The notes beneath the pieces were generated by a model, which saw only the letters and a list, made by a program, of their open reading frames with translations, did not search any database and was not told the DNA's origin. Position numbers and translations under genes: made by a program. This document shows, piece by piece, positions 49,056-58,909 of a DNA stretch of 64,000 nt (positions are counted from its first letter, which is position 1; every line of letters starts with the position of its first letter). The DNA is from Deefgea tanakiae (GTDB taxonomy: Bacteria; Pseudomonadota; Gammaproteobacteria; Burkholderiales; Chitinibacteraceae), in the NCBI RefSeq assembly GCF_019665765.1, contig NZ_CP081150.1:868001-932000 (forward strand), written 5' to 3'.

Positions 49056-50066
49056 TTGTTAATTAATTGTGCCGTCTATCAATACGGAAAAAAAGTTGCA
49101 GATATTCCAAAACCTGAAATCAGTGATTACATAGAGCAATCTGATGCTTTTGTTTGGGTGGCGTTACGTGATCCTGAGCCCGAAGAATTGGATGAAATGC
49201 GCGAGGAATTCGGCCTGCATGAATTGGCAATTGAAGATGTCCAGAAAGGCCATCAGATGCCTAAAGTTGAGGAATATGGCCAAACACTATTCGTTGTTTT
49301 ACATCTACTTGAATTAGATGCTGAAGGCAAAATTCAAATCGGTGAAGTAGGTATTTTTGTTGGTTCAAATTATGTTTTATCAATTCGCAACCGTTCTCGC
49401 ACCAACTTTCTCAATGTGCGTGAGCGTTGTGAACGCGAGCCACATTTGCTCGAACATGGTGCTGGTTTTGTACTTTACGCATTGATGGATGCAGTGATTG
49501 ATCGCTACTTCCCTATTATTCGTGCACTAGAGGCTGAACTTGAGAATATAGAAGCAAAGATTTTTTCTGGTGATTCGACGACCCGTGCCAGCATTGAAGA
49601 AATATACATGCTGAAACGAAAACTAATGATCGTGCAACATAGTGTGAACCCATTACATGAAGCAATTACTCGGCTGCATGGTGGACGAGTTCCACACGTA
49701 TGTAGTCCCTTGCAAGAATATTACCGTGATCTAGATGATCACCTTGGGCGTATTACACATTCGATTGAAGGTATCCGCGATATGCTCAACACAGCGATTC
49801 AGGTCAATCTGTCAATGATTTCTCTTAGTGAATCTGCTGTTACTAAAAAACTGGCCGCATGGGCGGCACTATTTGCTGTTCCTACCATGATTGCTGGTGT
49901 TTATGGAATGAATTTTGAGCATATGCCCGAATTGAAGTGGGCTTTTGGATACCCAGCGGCCTTAACATTGATGGTCGTTTTGGATATTGGTTTGTGGTTT
50001 TACTTTAAGCGTGCGGGGTGGTTAGGTGGCAGCGATCAGATGATCACAGTAAAGATTAAAGATTAG
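49056..50066 (+). CDS. corA: CorA-family magnesium/cobalt transporter
   Basis: 336-residue divalent cation channel. The long cytoplasmic N-terminal domain is followed by two C-terminal transmembrane helices and the selectivity motif GMN in AGVYGMNFEHMPEL. The start is TTG 49056 with GGAG nine bases upstream; there is no ATG nearby. Substrate could be Mg2+, Co2+ or Ni2+. Confidence 0.93.
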   Translation: MLINCAVYQYGKKVADIPKPEISDYIEQSDAFVWVALRDPEPEELDEMREEFGLHELAIEDVQKGHQMPKVEEYGQTLFVVLHLLELDAEGKIQIGEVGIFVGSNYVLSIRNRSRTNFLNVRERCEREPHLLEHGAGFVLYALMDAVIDRYFPIIRALEAELENIEAKIFSGDSTTRASIEEIYMLKRKLMIVQHSVNPLHEAITRLHGGRVPHVCSPLQEYYRDLDDHLGRITHSIEGIRDMLNTAIQVNLSMISLSESAVTKKLAAWAALFAVPTMIAGVYGMNFEHMPELKWAFGYPAALTLMVVLDIGLWFYFKRAGWLGGSDQMITVKIKD

Positions 50067-50264
50067 GAGACATCAACAGATCGGCCTTGGCGGATCGTCC
50101 GGCCTCTCTATCTTTGGGCGAAAGCGATGTGCCCTGCAACAGGTAACTTTTTATCCAAGTGGCTTCCGAAGTACTTCTTTGGCTGCCCTTGATTGGAACC
50201 TGCCACATACTCTGGGAAAATATCTGTAGCTGAATAGTTCATCTGCTCAAAACTCCTCACAATG

Positions 50265-52772
50265 TCATTCATTTTTATCACGGCCTAGTTGAGATAACTG
50301 GCCCGCTATTTTGGTTTTGTTGCTTGTGTGCATGATAATGGCTTTGCTGATTTGCTGAGTGGGTGCTGCTTTAACAATCGAAATTTGCGGCGAATGATTA
50401 AGTTTGAATATACTCACAGAGTCAGCCAAACTTTGCGCTTGTTCTTCTAGCGACTCTGCAGCGGCTGAGGCTTGCTCTACGAGTGCTGCATTTTGTTGGG
50501 TCACTTCATCCATTTGCATAATGGCTTGGTTGACCTGGGCAATTCCTGCACTTTGCTCAGCCGATGCGGCGGAAATTTCGCTCATAATATCGGTCACGCG
50601 CTGAATGCTGCTTTCGATTTCAAGCATGGTGTCACCTGCTTCAGCAACCAGTTTTGTACCGCCTTCCACTTGATTGACCGAGTCACCGATCAAGGTTTTG
50701 ATTTCTTTGGCGGCAGACGCTGAGCGCTGTGCCAGATTACGAACTTCTGAGGCGACGACAGCAAAGCCACGCCCTTGTTCGCCAGCACGAGCGGCTTCTA
50801 CAGCCGCGTTGAGAGCCAAGATATTCGTTTGGAAGGCGATACCGTCAATCACGCTAATGATGTCGACAATTTTGCGCGACGCATCGTTGATTGAGCTCAT
50901 GGTTTCGACCACTTTACCCACCACCGCACCGCCTTTGCTGGCGACTTCGGATGAAGATCGCGCCAATTGGCTGGCAACGACGGCGTTTTCAGCATTTTGT
51001 TTCACGGTGCTGGTGAGTTCTTCCATGCTGGATGCGGTTTCTTCAAGGCTGGCGGCCTGAGCTTCAGTACGGCGAGAGAGATCGGCATTGCCCTGCGAGA
51101 TTTCTTTGGCAGCGGTGTTGATGGATGCGCCAGAGTATTGGATTTCGCTCACTAAACGCTGCAAGTTTTCGACGGTGGCGTTCACGCCCTGTTTGGTTTC
51201 GCCAAAAAGACCCGGATAGTCTTGCGTGATGGTTTTAGTCAGATCTCCGTTGGCCAGTGCATTGGCCACCCGCATCACGTCGCGCAGGCCAGTATCGGTG
51301 ACCGTTGAGAGTTGATTGAGTAATTCAGAAAGCCGTAGCGTGTAGCCTTGTTTGTCTCCTAAATTAATTTTGACGCTGAAATCGCCTTTATTCGCGGCGG
51401 CTTCGACGGTGTGCTCGATTTCGGCGACGATTTTTTTCAGTGCAACAACGGTGGCATTGACGCCATTTTTAGTTTGCCCAAAAAGGCCTGGGTAATCTTT
51501 GTTAATGGTTTGGGTTAAATCACCAGCGGCCAGTGCATTTGATACGCGAAGTACATCGTTAAAACCTACATCGCATGTTTCAGTCAGTTGATTGAGATTT
51601 TGTATCATCTCTTGGAACATGAACTCATATTTTTTTGCATCAGCGCGTTGGCTAAAATCGCCACGCGAGCCTGATTCGGCCAGTAATTTGACGTCGCTGC
51701 TGATGGAGAGCAGTGCTGATTTTACATTTTGCAGCGCTGTGGTGATTTTGGCTTTATCACCGGGTAACTGTGGCATATTGGGAGTGAAGTTGCCGCGCGA
51801 GTATTCTTTGATTACGTCAACAATTTGGTTTTGCACTTCGATGTGAGAATTGACAAGGGCATTGGCTTCTTTGGCCATCACTGCGAATGAGCCATTAAAT
51901 TTTGCGGCATCCATTTGGCTAGATATCCAACCTTGCGCATGTTGCTCGGCCATGTGATTTTGTTCCGCCACAAAGCGTTTAATGGCTTCTTGCATTTGCT
52001 GCATCGCAAACATCACGCTAGAAGCATCACCTTCATGGAGTTTGATTGCATTGCTCATATCACCTTGCGAAACGGCCAAGGCCACCGCTGCTGCTTGTGA
52101 CGGCTCGCCGCCAAGTTGTTTCATCAAAGTACGGACAATGAACCAAGCCACGAACGATGTAATCAACAATGCGACGATGCTTAGCATGGTAATTAGGTTT
52201 CGAGCTGATTCAACCAATGTTGCTGCTTGCTTGCCTTCTTGAGTCATTAAATCAGATTGAAATTGAGTCAATAGGCTGACTGAATTTTGATAATTCAGAT
52301 TAGCATCACGCAAATCTGTCATTAGCAAAGCTTGGGCGGCTTCTTTTTTGTTTGGATCTTTAATTAGGACTAAATAACGTTCAAGATTTTTTGAAAAAAT
52401 ATCACGCTTTTCTGCTGCATCTTTAAGTATTGCAATCCCTTTCTCAAGTTTAACTGTTTCTTCTAATTTTTTATATTCTGCTGTATTGTCGGATCTTAAT
52501 CCGGCAATTATTTTCAATCCACCATCTATTTTTTGTTGATCATTCAATAGCAATAAATTTCGGTTGATAATCGCGAGTTGATTAAGGTTGTCTTTTATCT
52601 TGTTGGCAATCACTGTTTTAGGGTAGCGATCATTAATAATAGATTCAATCTTATCATTGAGTGTACTGAGCTGAGTTAGAGCAATAACGCCTGTAATGAG
52701 CATTAATACAATAACAATGCCAAATCCTAGCCCCAATTGAGTACGTACTTTCATCGATTGAACTGCAGACAT
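50265..52772 (-). CDS. Methyl-accepting chemotaxis protein with internal repeats
   Basis: 835 residues, long for a chemoreceptor. First transmembrane helix at about 12-32, a four-helix-bundle-type periplasmic sensor to about 190, second helix at about 195-213, then HAMP-like segments. Two ~45-residue near-repeats (402-446 and 494-538) share a ...ANALA-GDLT-TI...DYPGLFG-TK-GVNATV pattern. The signalling hairpin contains [20 protein letters not shown] and [16 protein letters not shown]. It lies 19 bases after cheW, so both are co-transcribed. Confidence 0.95.
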   Translation of the reverse strand: MSAVQSMKVRTQLGLGFGIVIVLMLITGVIALTQLSTLNDKIESIINDRYPKTVIANKIKDNLNQLAIINRNLLLLNDQQKIDGGLKIIAGLRSDNTAEYKKLEETVKLEKGIAILKDAAEKRDIFSKNLERYLVLIKDPNKKEAAQALLMTDLRDANLNYQNSVSLLTQFQSDLMTQEGKQAATLVESARNLITMLSIVALLITSFVAWFIVRTLMKQLGGEPSQAAAVALAVSQGDMSNAIKLHEGDASSVMFAMQQMQEAIKRFVAEQNHMAEQHAQGWISSQMDAAKFNGSFAVMAKEANALVNSHIEVQNQIVDVIKEYSRGNFTPNMPQLPGDKAKITTALQNVKSALLSISSDVKLLAESGSRGDFSQRADAKKYEFMFQEMIQNLNQLTETCDVGFNDVLRVSNALAAGDLTQTINKDYPGLFGQTKNGVNATVVALKKIVAEIEHTVEAAANKGDFSVKINLGDKQGYTLRLSELLNQLSTVTDTGLRDVMRVANALANGDLTKTITQDYPGLFGETKQGVNATVENLQRLVSEIQYSGASINTAAKEISQGNADLSRRTEAQAASLEETASSMEELTSTVKQNAENAVVASQLARSSSEVASKGGAVVGKVVETMSSINDASRKIVDIISVIDGIAFQTNILALNAAVEAARAGEQGRGFAVVASEVRNLAQRSASAAKEIKTLIGDSVNQVEGGTKLVAEAGDTMLEIESSIQRVTDIMSEISAASAEQSAGIAQVNQAIMQMDEVTQQNAALVEQASAAAESLEEQAQSLADSVSIFKLNHSPQISIVKAAPTQQISKAIIMHTSNKTKIAGQLSQLGRDKNE

Positions 52773-52791
52773 ATTTTATTCTCCGTCCGTT

Positions 52792-53286
52792 TTATGCTGG
52801 CGTTGATTCCAAAAGTCGCATTTTGTCGTTGGCGAGCAGAGCTTCAATGTCCACAAGGGCAATCATGCGTTCATCTACGATAGCTAAGCCTAATAGATAG
52901 CAAATATCAATCGTTTCACCAAAGTCAGGTGGCGGCTTGATGTGCTCTGGTGATATTTCTATTACATCAGATACCGCATCGACCACAATGCCCATCAAAC
53001 GATCGACCAAACTTAAGATGACAACAATCGTTGTAGCCGAGTAATCAAATTTCACAAGGCCAAATTTAATTCGTAAATCAATAATCGGAACGATATTGCC
53101 CCGCATATTAATAATACCTTTGATGTCCTTGGGAAGATTAGCGATTTGTGTGACCGGTTCGTAACCTCGTATTTCCTGCACTTTAATTATGTCGACCGCA
53201 AATTCTTGCTCACCTAAGCTAAAAGTTAACAAGCCATTCTGAGAAGCACATTCTAAGGCCCTCTGTTTTATAATTTCTTTGTCCAT
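52792..53286 (-). CDS. cheW: Chemotaxis adaptor protein CheW
   Basis: 164 residues of a single CheW SH3-like domain coupling receptors to CheA. LTFSLGEQEFAVDIIKVQEIRGYEPVTQI and the following NLPKDIKGIINMRGNIVPIIDLR are diagnostic (segments EFAVDIIKVQEI and GIINMRGNIVPIIDLR). Upstream of the large chemoreceptor in the same operon. No CheA is in the window. Confidence 0.95.
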   Translation of the reverse strand: MDKEIIKQRALECASQNGLLTFSLGEQEFAVDIIKVQEIRGYEPVTQIANLPKDIKGIINMRGNIVPIIDLRIKFGLVKFDYSATTIVVILSLVDRLMGIVVDAVSDVIEISPEHIKPPPDFGETIDICYLLGLAIVDERMIALVDIEALLANDKMRLLESTPA

Positions 53287-53802
53287 TTGGTACCTCGAAA
53301 GAGGGAGGGGCAGAATTGAGATAGGGACTGAAATTAGTAATATAGATGAAGAATCAAACTTTTTTACAGAAATCAGCGACTCATCGCCGCAGGCGAGATA
53401 GCTGTGCGCAAACCTACGTCAAGAAATAAGTAATAATTAACTTATCATACGGAGTTGCCGCAAGGATTCGCGGCAACATGCGACGGTCGCAGATAATAAA
53501 TCCTTTCCACCCACGAGTCAGTCCGGCCATGGATGGGTACCTGCTTACGACACCTGATAGTAAACAGTAGAATTTAAAGAAATAGAAAAAGAATCTCAAA
53601 GCGCTCTTCTTCTATTTATTCGCTGAGTTTGACGATGAAAAGCCTGTGCAAAAACGCAAATGGCAGTACATTTGGATTACTCCGCTGCTGAGCCCTTAAA
53701 CTTCAGCATTGACACCTTGGCCAAAGCACTCACTGATGTGCCGTAGCTGAGCATCATGTCTGGTAGGCATGAGAATGCTAGCGAGCATTTCTATCTAAGA
53801 CT
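53287..53802. repeat. 516-base intergenic region with two adjacent inverted repeats
   Basis: No gene is accepted. GTTGCCGC-AAGGATTC-GCGGCAAC (53454-53477) and TGCGAC-G-GTCGCA (53479-53491) are perfect inverted repeats side by side without T-runs. They could be protein-binding sites or an RNA structure. The remainder shows nothing recognisable; a 28-codon frame at about 53661-53747 is too short to call. Confidence 0.45.
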
Positions 53803-55023
53803 TTAAGAAAAGTAGGCTTTTTTCTGTACCCTCAAGGCTTTTTCTAGGCAATAACTTAAGCTAGCGGCATAAATCAACATAAAAACGGGTATTGCTTTAA
53901 ATGCCAATAAGTATAAGGCCAAGAAAGATATACCCATGGCAAGAGATAGGTAGGCCAGCTTTTTTAGCCAGCGTTCTGGAAAAAGTTGTCCCATATGTCG
54001 CAGACTGCCACCGCTTTTGACTTGTAGTCTGTACTCCATCCAGAGCAAAAAAGGGATAATTTTGGCTAGCATGGCGGTGATAATCGGGATGACGCCTGCG
54101 AACAGAAAATAGCCTGCTAACATGACTGGCGCTTGCGAGGGAGTGCTCAGGAGTGTGGCGCACTCATCAATCCACGGGATCAGTACCGTTACCAGTAGCA
54201 GGTTAAAGCCGCCCCAGCCCCATAAATAGCGCGCAGGGTCGGCGCGGCGCTGGCTTTGTTTGAGTAGTTTAAGTAGCGTCAAAAACCAGCTCAGTACGGG
54301 GAGTGTAAGCAGAATCAGCAAACGTGCATCAAGCACAACTGCCAATACAGTTGCCAGCAAGGCTAGCGACAAATAGCGATTTAAACGGCTTGGCCACGCC
54401 GGTGCGACCAGAAACATCGGAACGACGGTAAAGGCAACGGCGACGATCAGACCAACGATCCAGCCCATGCTGCCTAGCGCAATATGCGCGCGCAACAGAT
54501 CGTGCAGCGCGATTGCGGGCCAGCCCGTGCTGAGCAAACTGACCAGCAGCATACCGCTCAGAGCAGTTAAGCCCAAACCCACGATCGCCCAGCGCAACGG
54601 CGTCGCGACGCCACTTCGCCATAGCGCGATCAGCAGCCAAAGCGCCAATCCACCCAGACTGGCAAATAGGATAAATGCCGCGCCCTGCAGCCAGATCAGC
54701 TGCATTTGCCACAAACCGACTGCCAGTAGCACGGTTCCACTTTGCAGTGCCAGCCATAGCAGGCTACCCCAGAAGAGCGGATTTTTCGCCCGAACACCCG
54801 CTAGTACCGCGCTGACCTGTAGCAAAGCGCCAATCATGATATTGCCCACAAAACCCAACATCAACAGATGTGTGATGGCGAGCATGGAGGGTGAAAATCG
54901 CTGCTGCCAGTCGCTCTCATCCAAACTGAATGCCAGTATCGCGACCAGTGCGAGCCAAATTGGCGCGGTACGGAAAAAACGCAGCGGCAGTGCAACGGGC
55001 AAGCTAAATTCAGGCTGGAACAT
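53803..55023 (-). CDS. NnrS-like multi-pass membrane protein of the NO cluster
   Basis: 406 residues with about 12 transmembrane helices. ITHLLMLGFVGNIMIGALLQVSAVLAGV and RAHIALGSMGWIVGLIVAVAF (histidine-bearing helices) resemble NnrS/heme-copper-related membrane proteins that occur with NO-detoxification genes. It is the third gene of a minus-strand operon behind hemerythrin and DUF2249. The biochemical role is not established here; protection against nitrosative stress is the best guess. Confidence 0.65.
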   Translation of the reverse strand: MFQPEFSLPVALPLRFFRTAPIWLALVAILAFSLDESDWQQRFSPSMLAITHLLMLGFVGNIMIGALLQVSAVLAGVRAKNPLFWGSLLWLALQSGTVLLAVGLWQMQLIWLQGAAFILFASLGGLALWLLIALWRSGVATPLRWAIVGLGLTALSGMLLVSLLSTGWPAIALHDLLRAHIALGSMGWIVGLIVAVAFTVVPMFLVAPAWPSRLNRYLSLALLATVLAVVLDARLLILLTLPVLSWFLTLLKLLKQSQRRADPARYLWGWGGFNLLLVTVLIPWIDECATLLSTPSQAPVMLAGYFLFAGVIPIITAMLAKIIPFLLWMEYRLQVKSGGSLRHMGQLFPERWLKKLAYLSLAMGISFLALYLLAFKAIPVFMLIYAASLSYCLEKALRVQKKAYFS

Positions 55024-55026
55024 TGC

Positions 55027-55245
55027 TCAGTCTCGATACAGGGTCAAAATGGCCGAACCATCAGCTTGCGCAACACACTCCCAGTGGCAGGAACGTGTTC
55101 GTAAATAATCGTACAGCGGGTAAGGTGTGTGGGGCAGATGTGCAACGAGGTTTTCGCCCGCTATCGCCACATCAAGCCACTGCAAAATCTGCTCTATCGG
55201 CTCGGGTGGAGCCAGCCCGCGCAAATCAATGTTGAGATTGGGCAT
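55027..55245 (-). CDS. DUF2249 domain protein (short)
   Basis: 72 residues of a TusA-like alpha/beta fold typical of DUF2249: NIDLRGLAPPEPIEQILQWLD at the N-terminus and a C-terminal strand pair. DUF2249 genes recur with norB, hemerythrins and nitrite reductases in denitrifiers; their function is unproven. It begins three bases after the hemerythrin stop and ends three bases before the membrane gene. Confidence 0.8.
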   Translation of the reverse strand: MPNLNIDLRGLAPPEPIEQILQWLDVAIAGENLVAHLPHTPYPLYDYLRTRSCHWECVAQADGSAILTLYRD

Positions 55246-55248
55246 GGT

Positions 55249-55662
55249 TTACGCGAGCCGTTCGGCAAATTCAGGAATACTGCGATCACACATCGGATAC
55301 AGGATGTTTTCCTCTTTCATATTGTGTTGCTGCAGCAGGATCAACAGTGTTTCGGCGCAGCCGATAAAGTCATCGGCATCTCGATTTTGCGCCGCATCTT
55401 GCAGGCCTTGCATTAAATCTCGGGCCTGCGCGTGTTCGCTGCGCATTACCTGCGTTGGCCCGCTACTCATGCCGGTGGCCTGCTCGAAAGCAGGGAACAG
55501 CGATTCTTCCTCCAGCGCAAAATGCGCCTCGGTCATTTGGCAAAAAACGTGCGTCGTTTTCACGCAATCGTCCCACTGTGCCGCGCGCGCCGCGCTTTCA
55601 GCTTGCGCCAGAAACTCATCGCAATGGCGATGCTGTTGTTGTAATGCTGTGGTGATGCTCAT
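55249..55662 (-). CDS. Hemerythrin HHE-domain protein
   Basis: 137-residue four-helix bundle with a diiron site. Ligands are visible in QQHRHCDEF, HFALEEESLFP, RSEHAQARDLM and QQHNMKEENILYP. Such proteins can bind O2 or NO, or help repair nitrosylated iron, like RIC/YtfE but without its N-terminal Cys domain. Start 55662 (MSITTALQQ) has AAGGAG eight bases upstream; the upstream 55689 is rejected. First gene of the three-gene operon. Confidence 0.88.
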   Translation of the reverse strand: MSITTALQQQHRHCDEFLAQAESAARAAQWDDCVKTTHVFCQMTEAHFALEEESLFPAFEQATGMSSGPTQVMRSEHAQARDLMQGLQDAAQNRDADDFIGCAETLLILLQQHNMKEENILYPMCDRSIPEFAERLA

Positions 55663-55801
55663 CGCTGGTACTCCTTGAGATAATTGCAACAGCCTATGCA
55701 GCTTTACGGCGTGCTGATTTGATTTTAGTCAGACATATTCTTTAGAGGTAGAGGTGAAATCAGTACAAACTCTCATTGCACGCAACCCATTCTGAGTTAA
55801 T

Positions 55802-55818
55802 ATGCATTGGAAATGTTT
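55802..55818 (+). promoter_or_regulatory. Candidate NsrR operator between hemerythrin and nsrR
   Basis: ATGCATTG-G-AAATGTTT agrees with the known NsrR palindrome (ATGYATTT-N-AAATRCAT type) at 13 of 16 positions by eye. It is placed to control nsrR and perhaps the divergent hemerythrin operon. Confidence 0.5.
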
Positions 55819-55840
55819 GTTTAATGAAGGGTACCAGTAT

Positions 55841-56314
55841 ATGCGCCTGAATGTCTTTACCGATTACTGTTTGCGTACACTGATTTATGTTGCCATGAAA
55901 GAAGGCGGTGTGGTGACGCGTAGCGAAATCGCGCAGGCGTATGGCATTTCGGATAATCACTTGATGAAGGTCGTTAATTTTTTGTCGCGACAAGGTTTTA
56001 TCGACACGATGCGCGGTAAGGGGGGCGGCATGCTCTTATCACGCCCGCCAGCGGCGATCAATATTGGCGCTTTAGTGCGGATCAGCGAAGAAGACAGTCC
56101 GATGGTCGAGTGCTTTGATCGCGAAAACAATAGCTGCAATATCGCCAGTGTTTGTCGCCTCAAATTCATCCTGAATGAAGCACTGCAGGCGCTGTACGCA
56201 GTGCTTGATCGTTACACGCTGGCCGATCTGATTAGCAACCCAGTTGAGCTGGGCGCAATCTTTGCAATCGAATTTCTCCCTGCTGGTTTCACCTCTGAAA
56301 ACCGCATTCGATAA
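55841..56314 (+). CDS. nsrR: NsrR-type Rrf2 regulator (NO-sensing)
   Basis: 157 residues. [19 protein letters not shown] is the Rrf2 N-terminus with the conserved Asp8, followed by the winged helix ([30 protein letters not shown]). The iron-sulfur ligands Cys91, Cys99 and Cys105 are in [17 protein letters not shown]. NsrR represses NO-related genes until NO destroys its cluster. The ATG at 55841 matches the family start; 55802 is too far upstream. Confidence 0.9.
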   Translation: MRLNVFTDYCLRTLIYVAMKEGGVVTRSEIAQAYGISDNHLMKVVNFLSRQGFIDTMRGKGGGMLLSRPPAAINIGALVRISEEDSPMVECFDRENNSCNIASVCRLKFILNEALQALYAVLDRYTLADLISNPVELGAIFAIEFLPAGFTSENRIR

Positions 56315-56454
56315 AATTTATGGGTATATCTGTATAACCATTTATTTATCTATTTTTGATTTATATACCTGCTAAGTAATCTGTTTCTTACTGGTTCCTA
56401 GTCTGCTTTGTTGATCGTGTGCAGAATAAATCATTCTTTAATGTGTATTTTTAT

Positions 56455-56475
56455 TGCATGTTTATAAAACATGCA
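56455..56475 (+). promoter_or_regulatory. Palindrome upstream of norB
   Basis: Perfect 9-bp arms TGCATGTTT and AAACATGCA around ATA, 57 bases before the norB start. Strong candidate operator for NsrR or another NO-responsive regulator. The match to the published NsrR pattern is only partial. Confidence 0.55.
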
Positions 56476-56531
56476 TATAAAATATAACTAATGCACTTGC
56501 AGCTCATTTTTATCACTCTAGGAGAGTCATC

Positions 56532-58814
56532 ATGCAAAAAACGCGCAATCTTTGGCGCTGGCTTGCGGTGGTATTTTTCCTGTCATTCGCCGCTTTAGGC
56601 TGGATTGGCAGAGAAATTTACCTCGATAAACCACCGATTCCGCAGCAAGTTGTTAGCAGTAGCGGGCAGGTTTTATATACCGGCGAGCAAATCCAGCGTG
56701 GCCAAGAAGCTTGGTTGTCGGCGGGTGGCCAGCAGATGGGCTCGGTGTGGGGGCATGGCAGTTATGTCGCACCCGATTGGTCGGCCGATTGGTTGCATCG
56801 TGAAGCGATTGCACTGCGCAATATCTGGGCGCAGCAACAATTCAAGAAAGATTACGAGCAGCTCACCCGCGAAGAACAAGCGCCACTGGATGTGCGCCTT
56901 GTTTCAGTGATGCGCAGTAATACCTACGATAAAGCCAGCGATACTGTGACGATTCAGGCTGATCGTGCGGTGGCCATGGCGCAAGTCGCAGCGCATTACG
57001 AGGGTTTATTTGGTACTGATCCAGCACAAGACAAATTGCGTGAACAATACGCGATGATTTCTGGCTCGATTAAAAATGCCGACGATTTAAAAGCCTTGCC
57101 TGCGTTTTTCTTCTGGTCAGCATGGGCAGCGGCAACCAATCGTCCTGGCGAGAGCCATTTGTCGTACACCAGCAATTGGCCGCACGAGCCACTGGTTGAA
57201 AATACGCCAACGACTGGTACCAGCATGTGGTCGATCGCCAGCATTATTTTGCTGATTGCGGGGATTGCCGCGATGGTGCTGTTTCACAATATGCAGCGTG
57301 AAGAAGAACCTGCGGTCTGTCCGGAAAAAGATCCGCTGATTAACTTGCAACTCACGCCATCGATGAAGGCGACGCTGAAATACTTTTACGTTGTGATTGG
57401 TTTGTTGCTAGCACAAGTCGGCATGGGGATTGTGTCGGCGCATTATCAAGTGGAAGGCGGTAGTTTCTTTGGTATTCCGCTGGCAGAAGTGTTGCCATTT
57501 ACCATTAGCCGCACGATTCATACGCAACTGGGTGTATTGTGGATTGCCACAGCATGGTTGGCGACGGGTTTATTTTTGGCACCGGTGTTGGGCGGCAAAG
57601 AGCCGAAGTTCCAAAAGCTGGGCACCGATGCGTTGTTTTATGCCTTGCTGTTGATTGTGGTGGGTTCGATTGCTACCGGTTGGATCGGTACGTTGCAACG
57701 TTTGGGCACTGATTACAGCTTTTGGCTGGGTAATCAAGGGTTGGAATACACCAGCATGGGCCGTGTTTGGCAAATCTTGCTGTTTGTCGGCCTGTTGATT
57801 TGGGCGACTTTACTTGGCCGTGGTCTATGGCCTGCGCTGCGCAAACCGTCAGAAAGCCAAGGCTTGATCGCGATGGTGTTTGTTTCTGCGGTCTGTATTG
57901 GCTTGTTCTACGCATCGTCTTTGGTATGGGGACAAAAAACACACTACGCGATGATTGAATACTGGCGCTGGTGGTTGGTGCATTTGTGGGTGGAAGGCTT
58001 CTTTGAAGTATTCGCAACCGCTGTGATTGCTTTGCTACTCAGCCGCTTGGGTTTGATCCGCACCGCATCAGCAAACCGTGCAATCGTGTTGGAAACCATC
58101 GTGTTCTTGTTTGGCGGTATTTTGGGTACTTTGCATCACTTGTATTTCACCGGTTCGCCGACTTCAGTGATTGCTGTGGGCGCGATGTTCTCGGCGCTCG
58201 AAGTCGTACCGTTGGCGCTGATTGCGGCGGAGGCTTACCATACTTATCGCCACACGAAAGCCGCACCGTGGGTAGAGAAATATCGTTGGGCGATTATGTG
58301 TTTCGTGGCGGTCGGTTTCTGGAATACCGTCGGTGCAGGTTTGTTAGGCTTTGCGATCAATCCACCGATTTCGCTGTACTACGTGCAAGGCTTAAACATG
58401 ACCGCCGCTCACGGCCACGCCGCGCTGTTTGGCGTATACGGCATGCTCGGTATTGGCTTGATGTTGTTCTGCTTGCGCGGGCTAACGCCTGCGGCGAAAT
58501 GGAATGACAAACTACTGAAACCGGCCTTCTGGAGCATGAATATTGGTCTGGCGATGATGGTGTTTATGTCGCTGCTGCCAGCGGGGATTTATCAAGCGTT
58601 TGCCAGCATCGAACACGGTCTGTGGTATGCCCGTTCGGCTGAAATCATCCACTCGCCGGTGATGGAAACCTTGGTGTGGTTGCGCGTGCCGGGCGACATC
58701 GTGTTTGCTGCAGGTGTGATGTTTTTGGCGGTATTTGCGATTCGCTTGCTCGGCAAAGATCAAAGCCAGCCGGTTCCAGTATTGGACGGTCAGCTTGCAA
58801 GTGCAAAATCTTAA
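56532..58814 (+). CDS. norB: Quinol-dependent nitric oxide reductase (qNor)
   Basis: 760 residues. It reduces NO to N2O using quinol. The extended N-terminus (first helix about 12-30, then a periplasmic cytochrome-c-like domain without heme, containing GQEAWLSAGGQQMGSVWGHGSYVAPDW) marks the single-subunit quinol type. About 12 further helices carry histidines for heme b and the heme b3/FeB site (HTQLGVLWIATAWL, LVHLWVEGFFEVFATA, GTLHHLYFTGSP, AAHGHAALFGVYG). AGGAG precedes ATG 56532. Confidence 0.97.
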   Translation: MQKTRNLWRWLAVVFFLSFAALGWIGREIYLDKPPIPQQVVSSSGQVLYTGEQIQRGQEAWLSAGGQQMGSVWGHGSYVAPDWSADWLHREAIALRNIWAQQQFKKDYEQLTREEQAPLDVRLVSVMRSNTYDKASDTVTIQADRAVAMAQVAAHYEGLFGTDPAQDKLREQYAMISGSIKNADDLKALPAFFFWSAWAAATNRPGESHLSYTSNWPHEPLVENTPTTGTSMWSIASIILLIAGIAAMVLFHNMQREEEPAVCPEKDPLINLQLTPSMKATLKYFYVVIGLLLAQVGMGIVSAHYQVEGGSFFGIPLAEVLPFTISRTIHTQLGVLWIATAWLATGLFLAPVLGGKEPKFQKLGTDALFYALLLIVVGSIATGWIGTLQRLGTDYSFWLGNQGLEYTSMGRVWQILLFVGLLIWATLLGRGLWPALRKPSESQGLIAMVFVSAVCIGLFYASSLVWGQKTHYAMIEYWRWWLVHLWVEGFFEVFATAVIALLLSRLGLIRTASANRAIVLETIVFLFGGILGTLHHLYFTGSPTSVIAVGAMFSALEVVPLALIAAEAYHTYRHTKAAPWVEKYRWAIMCFVAVGFWNTVGAGLLGFAINPPISLYYVQGLNMTAAHGHAALFGVYGMLGIGLMLFCLRGLTPAAKWNDKLLKPAFWSMNIGLAMMVFMSLLPAGIYQAFASIEHGLWYARSAEIIHSPVMETLVWLRVPGDIVFAAGVMFLAVFAIRLLGKDQSQPVPVLDGQLASAKS

Positions 58815-58909
58815 ATGATACAGATTGGGTATATCGATGTAGCCAATTTTTATTAATTGCTGCATTGATATACGTCGGATTGAATGATTGGATTGAAGAG
58901 GAATACAAA

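Noticed and set aside
53414-53599. 61-codon minus-strand frame in the cheW/NnrS-like gap
   Set aside because: Overlaps the inverted repeats, has no ribosome site and resembles no protein.
55720-55735. FNR box in the hemerythrin-nsrR intergenic region (TTGATTTTAGTCAG)
   Set aside because: Only one half-site fits well; too weak to list as a feature.
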